Of a stretch of DNA of 36,764 bases, positions 8,650 through 16,422 are shown one piece after another. The number at the start of each line of letters is the position of its first letter. Within the stretch, counting starts at the first letter, position 1. The notes under the pieces are model-generated. The model searched no databases, had not been told where the DNA came from, and saw only the letters and a list, made by a program, of their open reading frames with translations. A program made the translations under genes and the position numbers. The stretch is from Flavobacteriales bacterium UBA6049 (GTDB lineage: Bacteria; Bacteroidota; Bacteroidia; Flavobacteriales_G; Salibacteraceae), in assembly GCA_002429085.1 (NCBI GenBank), contig DIYR01000114.1, positions 1 through 36,764 of the forward strand, written 5' to 3'.

Positions 8650-9246
8650 ATGTCTTTTCAGCTGCAATCAATAGAATCAGAGAGCGACCAGTATGAGTTG
8701 TTATGGAAGGTATTCTCACCTCCTCTTGAAGAGAACTTAAAGATGGAGTTATTAAGTATCTTCTCTACTTGTTCTTTTGAAAAAGGTGATTTTTTAGTGG
8801 AAGCTGGAGAACACACCAACAACCTGTATTTCATTTGTACAGGTACGGCTTATGGTTTTCAACCACAAGCTGAAAAAGATGCGGTAGTTGCTTTAGCATA
8901 TCAACGTGATCTAATTGCCAGCCTAGCATCTATTACACAATCTCACCCTTCTACTTTCAGCATAGTAGCTCAAGAGCCTATTCTTGCTCTTGTAACAACC
9001 TTTGATCAACTAAATGAGTTGTTTGACAAACATCGGTCTTTAGAATCTTGGTTTTTACAAGCTACCTTCCGAATTATTGCTGGCATGGAGATAAGGTTAG
9101 CCGCACAAGCATTAACAGCGGAAGAGCGTTTTCAAAGATTATGGAATGATAGCAGACATGTTTTTCAACTCTTTCCTCAGCGAATCATTGCATCATACCT
9201 CAGCATGACACCAGAAACTTTATCGCGCCTCAGAAAACAATCTTGA
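8650..9246 (+). CDS. Crp/Fnr family transcriptional regulator
   Basis: 198 aa. The cyclic-nucleotide-binding-like beta-roll spans about residues 20-125 (SFEKGDFLVEAGEHTNNLYF and the following strands). A dimerisation helix follows, then a C-terminal HTH whose recognition helix reads MTPETLSRLRKQS. The E-T-L-S-R arrangement equals the E-xx-SR contact motif of FNR. There are no Fe-S cysteines as in E. coli FNR, so the signal is different or none. A TTGAT-N4-ATCAA box starts in its last codons, 50 nt before dinB, which suggests it controls that gene and perhaps others. The protein is short at the C-terminus but has the complete recognition helix. Confidence 0.85.
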   Translation: MSFQLQSIESESDQYELLWKVFSPPLEENLKMELLSIFSTCSFEKGDFLVEAGEHTNNLYFICTGTAYGFQPQAEKDAVVALAYQRDLIASLASITQSHPSTFSIVAQEPILALVTTFDQLNELFDKHRSLESWFLQATFRIIAGMEIRLAAQALTAEERFQRLWNDSRHVFQLFPQRIIASYLSMTPETLSRLRKQS

Positions 9247-9256
9247 TCTATATCAA
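9243..9256. promoter_or_regulatory. FNR-type box TTGATCTATATCAA
   Basis: An exact match to TTGAT-N4-ATCAA, extended to a 6-bp-arm palindrome (CTTGAT / ATCAAG, 9242-9257). Its centre is about 57 nt upstream of the DinB start codon, and it directly follows a Crp/Fnr gene whose recognition helix has the FNR E-xx-SR motif. A role as operator is inferred. Confidence 0.55.
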
Positions 9257-9281
9257 GTGTTCCATCATTCTCCTCTATCTA

Positions 9282-9299
9282 GTTTTGTTTCAGCAAAAC
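9282..9299. other. Short inverted repeat upstream of the DinB gene
   Basis: GTTTTG (9282-9287) and CAAAAC (9294-9299) flank a 6-nt loop just before the DinB start at 9307. It would form in the 5' leader if transcription starts upstream of it. It may affect translation, but the stem is short. Confidence 0.25.
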
Positions 9300-9306
9300 A
9301 AATAAC

Positions 9307-9894
9307 ATGGAAGTTTCAACTTTTATAGACAAGCACATTAAGTATATTAATAAGCACCAAGAATACTTGACACTACTGAGCACGTATTCTGAAGAAGATC
9401 TTCAAACTAAACCAACCAATGGAGGTTGGAGTATTGCTGAATGCACTAAACACATGATCTTAGCATCGCGCCCATACATAGATCGAATTGAAAAACGACT
9501 AGCTGTAGCCTATCCAGAAAATACTCCACACTTTAAGCGAGGCAGATTGGGCAAGTACTTCACTTTCGGGATGCTTCCAAAAGAAGATGGCAGTATCAAA
9601 AACAAAATGAAAACAATGTCTTGGTTCGATCCTGCAAAGTCAAAGAGTTACCCCGAATACAATGATCTTAGTGGACATGAATTAATCATTGAGCTAAAAA
9701 ATGTATACACAAGAATTGAAGATGCTTTACAAGGTTCTAAAAAACTAAACATTAACAAGCATAAAATTGTATCGACCCTAGGACCAATTATTCAATTTAA
9801 ACTGGGAGATGCTTTTGCTTTTACGTTAGCACATAATGCAAGACACTTGCATCAAATTAATCACATCGAAAAAGAAATTGGGATTACCGTGTAA
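9307..9894 (+). CDS. DinB/YfiT-like four-helix metal-binding protein
   Basis: 195 aa. The DinB_2 pattern is present: GGWSIAECTKHMI near residues 39-51, and a C-terminal HNARHLHQI. The three expected metal-binding histidines are H49, H176 and H180. DinB-like proteins include thiol-dependent transferases (bacillithiol, mycothiol, glutathione) and many of unknown function; bacillithiol is made in some Bacteroidota, so a thiol transferase is possible but not shown. The gene is 60 nt downstream of a Crp/Fnr gene with a box between them. Its end overlaps the convergent PKD protein gene by 11 nt. Confidence 0.8.
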   Translation: MEVSTFIDKHIKYINKHQEYLTLLSTYSEEDLQTKPTNGGWSIAECTKHMILASRPYIDRIEKRLAVAYPENTPHFKRGRLGKYFTFGMLPKEDGSIKNKMKTMSWFDPAKSKSYPEYNDLSGHELIIELKNVYTRIEDALQGSKKLNINKHKIVSTLGPIIQFKLGDAFAFTLAHNARHLHQINHIEKEIGITV

Positions 9895-10951
9895 GTGTTA
9901 ACGATCCTTTTTTGATCTCTACACCTCCGTCTGACAATACTACTTTTAATTGGTAAAAATAGGTTCCAGTAGGTGCATCAGAGCCATCTAGCTCTTTTCC
10001 ATCCCAAGCTATCTGTTGTGAACGTTGCTGATAAACTACACGTCCAGCTGAATTGTATACTGACAGTTGTAATTCTACAGCATTATTAACAGATATTAAA
10101 TATTCATCGTTATATCCATCTGAATTTGGTGTGAAGACGTTTGGAACCTCAATGCTCACCTTTTCCTCTGTAATTACATCCTGATTTGCTGGATCATCAT
10201 CAGCCACAGAAACCATCATTTGATCTTGATAAAACTCTCCATTATCACGTTGAGCTATCATTGTAACAGTATAAGTACCAGGCTGATCAAATGTATGTTC
10301 ATATGACAAGCCTTTTACCTTAGGTGAACCATCACCTGCGTCCCATACGGCACGCGTTACGTTGTCTGGCGCCTTAAATGCAACTTCTAAAGGAGACGCC
10401 CCTCCTACTTTATTAGATTGTATGCTACTTTCAAAATTAGCCTCAGCTACCTCTGTAATACTTATTTGCTCTTTTGGAATTTCTATAACTTCAATTTGCT
10501 CTACAGCTTCTTCAAAACTCTCAACATTAATCTCCTCGGTAACTATTTCAACGTTTGTATTTTGCTTTTTAGTTATTTCCAGAGTAGATTGAGAATCTTC
10601 ATTTTTTTCAAGAGCAGAAACTTTGGTTTCGTCAAAACTATTTGCAGAAACATGAGTATCTATTGTCTCATTGTAAGTAGATTCTACAACTTGAGTATTT
10701 TCTAAAGTATGTTGATTTCTCAAATTCTGCTGAATGATGGTCGTACCACCAACAAGCAATGCACTCGTAATTAACCCAGATAGAATACCACTTGTAAAAC
10801 TTAAACCAGAGCTAGCAGAAGTTGCTGCAGTAGCGGCTTGACTAAGTGCCGCTTTTGCTTGCAATGCCTCCCATGCACCAGCTGGAACTGGAGCTGTGGC
10901 CGATTCAAACCGAGCTTTTACAAGCTCTTCTATGCTTACTTTATCTTTCAC
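9884..10951 (-). CDS. Membrane anti-sigma-like protein with PKD and gliding-motility-associated C-terminal domain
   Basis: 355 aa, GTG start one nucleotide after the sigma-factor stop, so translation is probably coupled. Residues 1-45 are cytosolic and include PVPAGAWEAL, a pattern common in Bacteroidota anti-sigma-like N-termini. One membrane segment lies at about 51-74. Residues 80-180 form a Glu/Thr/Val-rich spacer. A PKD domain lies at 181-250 (core WDAGDGSP, then a PGTYTVTM strand). The C-terminus at 264-355 is the CHU_C type (NVFTPNSDGYNDEY, YNSAGRVVY, GTYFYQLKV, ending GSLTLTR). There is no cleavable signal peptide, so the CHU_C domain should stay tethered in the periplasm. I infer a role in controlling the paired sigma factor. 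It could instead be a structural envelope protein. Confidence 0.8.
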   Translation of the reverse strand: MKDKVSIEELVKARFESATAPVPAGAWEALQAKAALSQAATAATSASSGLSFTSGILSGLITSALLVGGTTIIQQNLRNQHTLENTQVVESTYNETIDTHVSANSFDETKVSALEKNEDSQSTLEITKKQNTNVEIVTEEINVESFEEAVEQIEVIEIPKEQISITEVAEANFESSIQSNKVGGASPLEVAFKAPDNVTRAVWDAGDGSPKVKGLSYEHTFDQPGTYTVTMIAQRDNGEFYQDQMMVSVADDDPANQDVITEEKVSIEVPNVFTPNSDGYNDEYLISVNNAVELQLSVYNSAGRVVYQQRSQQIAWDGKELDGSDAPTGTYFYQLKVVLSDGGVEIKKGSLTLTR

Positions 10952-10952
10952 G

Positions 10953-11489
10953 TTAGTAACGTAATTCTAATTCATTTACCCATTGTTGCAACTGCAACTT
11001 AGCCTTTCTAAACTGCGATTTAGATGTGTTCTCCGTAACGCCTAATTGATCGCCAATTTCTTTGTGAGAGTATCCCTCAATGGCAAACAGGTTAAACACG
11101 GTACGATACCCATCTGGTAATCGCTGAATTAACTTCAACAGTTCTTGCGTATTGATGTCGCTTGATATGAGCTCATTATGCGGATGCTCAAAATTGCTTT
11201 CTTCAATACTTTGATGGTTCTTCAATTTCTTGTTCTTCCGAATGTGATCTAAACAAGTATTTACCATTGTTCTTCTCACCCATCCTTCAAACGAACCATC
11301 GAACTTAAAGAGATGAATCTTCTGGAATACTTTGATAAACCCATCTTGTAGTAAATCAAAGGCTTCATCCTCATCGTTGGCATAACGAAGGCAAACAGCC
11401 ATCATTTTTGGTGAAAGTTTATCAAACAGTTGCCTGTTTGCCCATTCTTCACCTTTTACACATGCTTTGATGAGTGATTCATCGCTCAT
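10953..11489 (-). CDS. ECF-type RNA polymerase sigma factor
   Basis: 178 aa. Region 2 is recognisable (EAFDLLQDGFIKVFQKIHLF, then GWVRRTMVNTCLDHIRK, covering -10 recognition and DNA melting). Region 4 follows (LPDGYRTVFNLFAIEGYSHKEIGDQLGV with the HTH and TENTSKSQFRKAK). It lacks region 3 and the large sigma-70 extensions, as ECF factors do. The next gene, one nucleotide downstream, encodes a membrane protein with an anti-sigma-like N-terminus. It is divergent from the desaturase-like gene, with about 100 nt between them. Confidence 0.93.
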   Translation of the reverse strand: MSDESLIKACVKGEEWANRQLFDKLSPKMMAVCLRYANDEDEAFDLLQDGFIKVFQKIHLFKFDGSFEGWVRRTMVNTCLDHIRKNKKLKNHQSIEESNFEHPHNELISSDINTQELLKLIQRLPDGYRTVFNLFAIEGYSHKEIGDQLGVTENTSKSQFRKAKLQLQQWVNELELRY

Positions 11490-11590
11490 AGATGTTGAAT
11501 TCTTATGCTAGATGTAGATTTATGATCAAAAGTTGCCCGAAGACAAACTTTCATGCAAATTTGGTAAATTCAAGCTTTCAAAATCGATTT

Positions 11591-12814
11591 ATGGAACTAA
11601 ATCCTATTGTACTAAGTATTCCAATATACTTTATTTTAATTGGCATTGAAGTGACTTATGACCTCATAAAAAACAAAGGGTACTATAGGTTTGGAGATGC
11701 CATTAATAACATCAGTTGTGGAATTACAGAACAAATAACAGGTGTTTTTGGTAAGGTTATAACTATTGCTATTTATCATTTCTTTTACACTTATGCGCGT
11801 ATTTTTGATGTTCCTCAAACATGGTATTGGGCTGTAATTCTATTTATTGGAGTTGATTTTTTCTACTATTGGGCTCATAGATATAGCCATGAAATCAACC
11901 TTTTTTGGACAGGCCACTCTATTCATCATCAGAGTGAGGACTATAACTTCTCTGTAGCACTGCGTCAAGGTGCGTTTCAAAAGATTTTTACAGCTTGGTT
12001 CTTCATCCCTCTCGCAATTTTAGGATTCCAAACAGAATGGTTTTTATACATCGGAGCATTTAGTACTCTGTATCAATTCTGGATTCATACTGAGGCAATT
12101 GATAAACTTCCAAAGTGGTTCGAGTATATATTTAATACGCCTTCTCACCACAGGGTTCATCATGGCAGAAACCCAAAGTATATTGATAAAAACCATGGGG
12201 GAACGTTTATCATTTTCGATCGACTATTTGGAACTTTTCAAAACGAAGAAGAACGCCCTACCTACGGTGTAACTTCTCCTGTAAACTCATATAATCCTTT
12301 GGTATCTCATTGGAAGCCATTTGAAGCTATTTGGAAAGATTTACAAGTTGTGAAAGGACTCAAGAATAAATTCCTTTTACTTGTCAATCCTCCTGGTTGG
12401 TTACCATCTGAAAATGGTGGATTCCGAAAACCACCAGAGGTTCAAAATGACTTTAAAAAGTATCATCAATCATATTCAAAGTCGTTACAATGGTATGTGC
12501 TGCTCCAATACGCTATTATTCTTGGCGTAGGGGCTTCTTTTTTATTCCAATACGCCAATTACCAAGTTCCACAACAACTTGGAATAGCTTCTTTCGTTTT
12601 ATTCCAGATTGGAGTAATTGGTATGATCCTAGATCAAACCACTTCTTCTAAATGGATGGAATACACAAGACTATTTCTCTTGCTCATTTTTTTATTGCTG
12701 AGTTATGGAATCAATGAAAACAACATAGCAGTTGTTATTACGACAGTTCTTTCTATTAGCGCATATTGGTTTTATAAGAGTTCTAATACCTCAGCTGTTC
12801 TCCAGTTAAAATGA
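11591..12814 (+). CDS. Sterol desaturase / alkylglycerol monooxygenase-like membrane protein
   Basis: About 407 aa from the ATG at 11591 (MELNPIV). An earlier ATG at 11492 would add 33 unconserved residues and start 3 nt from the divergent sigma gene, leaving no promoter space. The eight-histidine di-iron set of the fatty acid hydroxylase superfamily is present: HRYSH (H96, H100), HSIHH (H109, H112, H113) and HHRVHH (H186, H187, H190, H191). About five to eight membrane segments surround it, with additional segments in the C-terminal third. The length and C-terminal extension are like alkylglycerol monooxygenase (TMEM195), which cleaves ether lipids by oxidation; other members hydroxylate fatty acids or carotenoids. 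The overlapping lysoplasmalogenase gene supports an ether-lipid role, but the substrate is inferred. Confidence 0.85.
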   Translation: MELNPIVLSIPIYFILIGIEVTYDLIKNKGYYRFGDAINNISCGITEQITGVFGKVITIAIYHFFYTYARIFDVPQTWYWAVILFIGVDFFYYWAHRYSHEINLFWTGHSIHHQSEDYNFSVALRQGAFQKIFTAWFFIPLAILGFQTEWFLYIGAFSTLYQFWIHTEAIDKLPKWFEYIFNTPSHHRVHHGRNPKYIDKNHGGTFIIFDRLFGTFQNEEERPTYGVTSPVNSYNPLVSHWKPFEAIWKDLQVVKGLKNKFLLLVNPPGWLPSENGGFRKPPEVQNDFKKYHQSYSKSLQWYVLLQYAIILGVGASFLFQYANYQVPQQLGIASFVLFQIGVIGMILDQTTSSKWMEYTRLFLLLIFLLLSYGINENNIAVVITTVLSISAYWFYKSSNTSAVLQLK

Positions 12815-13485
12815 GACAAGTACTTATAGGTATATATTTCATTTCGCTCTTAGTTCACATTGTTCTGGGAGAACTCGGTTTATCTTCAACCTTAGCTATT
12901 GTTTTAAAAGGGTCGCTAATGCCCTTATTACTATTGTACACATCACTATTTGCTCCTAAATCAGATCTAAAAAAATATGTATGGATAGGATTGTTTCTTT
13001 CTTGGGTAGGTGATCTATTTCTTGCATTTGATGACGAAAATCCCATCTTCTTCATTTTTGGTCTTGCTTCATTTCTACTTGCTCACTTAAGCTACATAGT
13101 TGGTTTTATTAAGGATGCTCCAATAGTTTTCCCCATTCGAATGAATGCAAAACAGTGGGGACTGGTTTTGCTCACACTCTTGTTTGCAATTGCCTACTTC
13201 ATGTTCTTACAACCATCACTTAGAGACATGACAATTCCTGTTATTGCATACATAATAGCCATAGCTAGCATGGCTATTTTTGCTGTTCACAGAAAAAGTA
13301 AGACGAATAGCATGAGCTATTTATTCATCTTAGCAGGTGCCTTTCTGTTTGTAGCATCAGATAGTCTTTTAGCATACAATAAATTCATTGCGCCCCTCCC
13401 TTCCTCTGTTGTATTGATCATGATGACATACGGACTAGCTCAACTTTGTATCTCTATTGGCACAGACAAAAACGAAAAACACTGA
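12811..13485 (+). CDS. YhhN/TMEM86 family lysoplasmalogenase
   Basis: 224 aa, with about seven to eight membrane segments. Family motifs are visible: SWVGDLFLAF, GLASFLLAHLSY and a late GAFLFVASDSLLAYNKF. Known members hydrolyse the vinyl-ether bond of lysoplasmalogens, with the two acidic residues in the D/S motifs forming the active site. It overlaps the desaturase-like gene by 4 nt (ATGA), so both proteins should be made together in the inner membrane. The family is clear from the motifs; the activity in this organism is inferred. Confidence 0.85.
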   Translation: MRQVLIGIYFISLLVHIVLGELGLSSTLAIVLKGSLMPLLLLYTSLFAPKSDLKKYVWIGLFLSWVGDLFLAFDDENPIFFIFGLASFLLAHLSYIVGFIKDAPIVFPIRMNAKQWGLVLLTLLFAIAYFMFLQPSLRDMTIPVIAYIIAIASMAIFAVHRKSKTNSMSYLFILAGAFLFVASDSLLAYNKFIAPLPSSVVLIMMTYGLAQLCISIGTDKNEKH

Positions 13486-13575
13486 TTCTGAATTCATTCT
13501 TTATACTCATTCATGTGTTAATTAGTTTTAACTAGTAGATACTAAATCTCTTGAAAACTGGTTTATTTCGCAGAC

Positions 13576-14718
13576 ATGAGGAACTTTCATTGGGCACCAT
13601 TTATTTTTCTTTTTTGTTTCAGTAACTCAATTTGGAGTCAAAACATGGTTCCCAATGGAGATTTTGAGGCCAAAAGAGGAAGCAGAAGTACTGTCCGTCC
13701 TTGGAGGTTTGTCAATACTGTGGATGTTATTGACATGAACAACCGCGGAAAGATGCCTATCTATTCAAAAGATTGGAATCTCCCTAAGCCTCACAGTGGA
13801 GATGTAATGGTTGGAATCAGAATTTATCCGAATTATCGAGAGTTTCTGCAAATTAGATTACCAGAAGAATTAGAAGCAGGAAAGCGCTATTACTTTGAGA
13901 TGTGGGTACATCCATTATCTGATTTCAAGTTCTATACAAAGCAACTTGGGGCAAGTTTTTATCATCGTAAACCTCATTATACTAGTAAGCACTACATCTA
14001 TCAAAACCCACCTCAAATTCGAATTGTAGATCAAAAAGGTATTCGCTTAGAAAGCGATACTGTTGACTGGATTAAACTTTCAGGTACTTTTAGAAGTGAT
14101 GGGTCAGAAAAGTATCTGAGTGTAGGTAACTTTAGCTATAACCGAAAGTCTGATCGATTAAAAAAGAAAGATTGGTGGATACCTGCGTTTCAAAGTATCT
14201 CTTATTATCTAATTGATGATATTCAATTGTATGCTTTAGAAAATGCACCACTAAAAGAACAGAAGCTAGATCCGCTAGCATTTATAGATAGTACCTACGT
14301 TCTTCCTGATACTTTACCCTACTCAATCGAAGATGAAAATTACATCTACACCATTGAATCAAAAAATCAACTTATTTTAGAGAACATTAGATTCGAGTTC
14401 GGCAGTGATAAGCTGATTTATTCATCGTATCGTGATTTAGAACTTGTTCTTGAATATTTGAATGCTAATCAATCTGCCAGCATAAATATCATTGGCCACA
14501 CAGATAATGTTGGTAATGACGATGCTAATATGAAGTTGTCTATTAAACGAGCTAAAGCTGTATATGATTACTTTGTAGAAAATAAAATTGACAGAGAAAG
14601 ATTGAGGTACGAAGGAAGAGGGGAAAAAGAACCAATAGCTACAAACGAAACCAGCCAAGGAAAAACCAAAAACAGACGAGTAGAAATTCAACTCATCAAA
14701 GAAACAAGCCTAGAGTAA
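13576..14718 (+). CDS. OmpA-family protein with N-terminal beta-sandwich-like domain
   Basis: 380 aa. A signal peptide (1-22, ending IWSQ) is followed by a region (23-215) starting NMVPNGDFEAK, the opening typical of carbohydrate-binding-like or lectin-like beta-sandwich domains, with a DWIKLSGTFRSDG strand. The C-terminus (about 265-376) is an OmpA peptidoglycan-binding domain: IRFEFGSDKL, then IIGHTDNVGNDDANMKLS, then GRGEKEPIA and NRRVEI. It probably links the cell wall to an outer-membrane or surface ligand. The gene starts an operon with the S26 homologue, 3 nt downstream. Confidence 0.88.
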   Translation: MRNFHWAPFIFLFCFSNSIWSQNMVPNGDFEAKRGSRSTVRPWRFVNTVDVIDMNNRGKMPIYSKDWNLPKPHSGDVMVGIRIYPNYREFLQIRLPEELEAGKRYYFEMWVHPLSDFKFYTKQLGASFYHRKPHYTSKHYIYQNPPQIRIVDQKGIRLESDTVDWIKLSGTFRSDGSEKYLSVGNFSYNRKSDRLKKKDWWIPAFQSISYYLIDDIQLYALENAPLKEQKLDPLAFIDSTYVLPDTLPYSIEDENYIYTIESKNQLILENIRFEFGSDKLIYSSYRDLELVLEYLNANQSASINIIGHTDNVGNDDANMKLSIKRAKAVYDYFVENKIDRERLRYEGRGEKEPIATNETSQGKTKNRRVEIQLIKETSLE

Positions 14719-14721
14719 TCC

Positions 14722-15759
14722 ATGCGAAAGCTGAGAATTGTACGTGTTTTCATTAGACTAGTAGTTGTTCTTACTATTTTATATTTAATCAAGCTTTTTG
14801 CTGGTGATATTATCCATATTAGATCAATAGGTATGGAGGGTACGATAGCTGAAGGTGATCGTATAGTTATCTCTAAAATTCATACAGGAGCAAGAACACC
14901 AATAACACCACTCGAAATTCCATTTAGCGATTGGATTATTGATTCTGCCGCATATTCTGATGGAGTCCAATTTGCCCCCAACTTTTTACCCAAGTTGTAT
15001 GATCCGTACTACAATCAACCTGTAGTTTTCAATCAACCAACACCTAATTTTAATCCAATTGATCGGAAACCTATCTTAACTGCACGCATAGTTGGTTTAC
15101 CAGGAGATACTGTAACCATTAATAAAATGGATGTAGCTGCAAGCGGTAAATTATTAGTTGAACCGCAAGGTATTCAATGGCCATATGAGTTGAAAGTACA
15201 AGATAAATTTCAGGAAAAAGTAATTCCTCAATTAGGTATAAGCTCCTACATACCTAGTAGTAAAGGAACCTATGAAGCACTGATGACCAAAGATCAAGCG
15301 ACTATGCTCATGCAAATTTCGCATGTGCGTTATGCTAAAGTTAAATGGAAAAACGAATTAAAGAACGATAGCTTGGCTTTATATGGTAAGAATCGTTGGT
15401 CTTTATTCAACTATGGTCCTATCCACATTCCAAGAGAAGGAGAAGAACTAGAAATCTCAACTAAAAACATCGAGACATACAGACCTATTCTAGAGAACCA
15501 TGAAAACGTATCGGTTGAAGTAGAAGACGATAAGGTATTTATCAACGGAAGAGAAGCCACTAAATATATTTTCCAACAGAATTATTATTTCGTTTTGGGC
15601 GACAACAGAGCCAACACCATTGATTCTAGGCACTTTGGCCCCGTACCTGCTTCGCATATTATAGGCCAACCAATGATGATACTTTACAGTTATCGTCCAA
15701 ATCGCGAATCTTTTTTAAAGAGTATTCGCCCAGATCGGTCATTTTTGTCCGTACAATGA
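14722..15759 (+). CDS. Signal peptidase I (S26) homologue lacking catalytic Ser and Lys
   Basis: 345 aa. An N-terminal membrane anchor (about residues 8-27) is followed by box B-like RSIGMEGTIAEGDRIVISK, the flavobacterial-type GARTPITPLEIPF, box D-like ARIVGLPGDTV, and box E (LGDNRANTIDSRHFGPVP). These match LepB throughout. The residue before the conserved Met, normally the nucleophilic Ser, is Gly37 (codon GGT at 14830). The general-base Lys, which precedes Arg in box D, is Ala121 (codon GCA at 15082). Ser35, equivalent to the oxyanion-hole Ser, is kept. The reading frame is intact and the fold motifs are conserved, so I infer a selected pseudoenzyme, perhaps a binding or regulatory partner. 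It sits between OmpA-like and WbqC-like genes and overlaps the latter by 4 nt. Confidence 0.88.
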   Translation: MRKLRIVRVFIRLVVVLTILYLIKLFAGDIIHIRSIGMEGTIAEGDRIVISKIHTGARTPITPLEIPFSDWIIDSAAYSDGVQFAPNFLPKLYDPYYNQPVVFNQPTPNFNPIDRKPILTARIVGLPGDTVTINKMDVAASGKLLVEPQGIQWPYELKVQDKFQEKVIPQLGISSYIPSSKGTYEALMTKDQATMLMQISHVRYAKVKWKNELKNDSLALYGKNRWSLFNYGPIHIPREGEELEISTKNIETYRPILENHENVSVEVEDDKVFINGREATKYIFQQNYYFVLGDNRANTIDSRHFGPVPASHIIGQPMMILYSYRPNRESFLKSIRPDRSFLSVQ

Positions 15760-16373
15760 CAACGGCATTTTCTCTTCCATATTTAGGCAGTATTGGATTT
15801 TATGCTTGTTATATTCAAGCTGAAAACCCTGTATTTGATATCCATGAGCATTTTATCAAACAAACACCGCGAAATCGCTGTTTTATAGAATCTCCAGATG
15901 GTTTTACAAAGCTCACCATCCCACTAGAAAAGTCAAGCAGTAAATTACCCATCAAAGATCTTAGAATAAGCTACAGAGAAGAATGGCAAAAAGATCATTG
16001 GCGATCTATTTGCTCTTCTTACAACTCATCAGCCTTTTTTCAGTTTTATGATTACTTGTTTGAAGAATTCTATTCTAAGCAATACAATCAACTGATAGAA
16101 TACAACTTAGCGCTACATAGACTTGTTATGCACTGTTTGAAAACAGACTTACCGCTTTCTCTTTCGAGCTCGTACATCGAAAATCCACTTACAGACTATC
16201 GATTAAGTTTTAACCATAAAGACCCTACTCTATGGGAAGGAAAAATACCCCATTACCATCAAGTGTTTCATGCTGAAAACAAAGCATTTATTCCAAACCT
16301 AAGCATTATTGATCTGTTGTTCAATGAAGGTCCTAAAGCAATTCACACCCTAGAACAGGTGCGCATTTCATAG
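15756..16373 (+). CDS. WbqC-like family protein
   Basis: 205 aa, overlapping the upstream gene by 4 nt. The opening pattern (FSLPYLGSIGFYACYIQ), KQTPRNRCFIESPDG, a DLRISYREEWQKDHWRSI segment, and the later FQFYDYLFEEFY helix match the WbqC-like family. Some members act as transferases in O-antigen modification. Next to LepB in flavobacteria this gene is common, and its role there is unknown. It is cytosolic, with no signal peptide. Confidence 0.75.
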   Translation: MTTAFSLPYLGSIGFYACYIQAENPVFDIHEHFIKQTPRNRCFIESPDGFTKLTIPLEKSSSKLPIKDLRISYREEWQKDHWRSICSSYNSSAFFQFYDYLFEEFYSKQYNQLIEYNLALHRLVMHCLKTDLPLSLSSSYIENPLTDYRLSFNHKDPTLWEGKIPHYHQVFHAENKAFIPNLSIIDLLFNEGPKAIHTLEQVRIS

Positions 16374-16422
16374 AGCTGAACAACGAGAATAGTATATTTG
16401 ACAACATCCAGAATTGAAAAAC

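Noticed and set aside
10362..10705. Plus-strand frames across the anti-sigma-like gene
   Set aside because: They lie wholly inside a well-supported minus-strand gene, are Ser/Phe/Leu-rich as antisense frames are, and match no family.
11492..11590. Longer N-terminus for the desaturase-like protein starting at 11492
   Set aside because: It would begin 3 nt from the divergent sigma-factor start, leave no space for promoters, and add 33 residues without family features. The ATG at 11591 starts with a normal membrane segment.
14437..14691. Minus-strand frame across the OmpA domain
   Set aside because: It is antisense to conserved OmpA motifs and has no family features.
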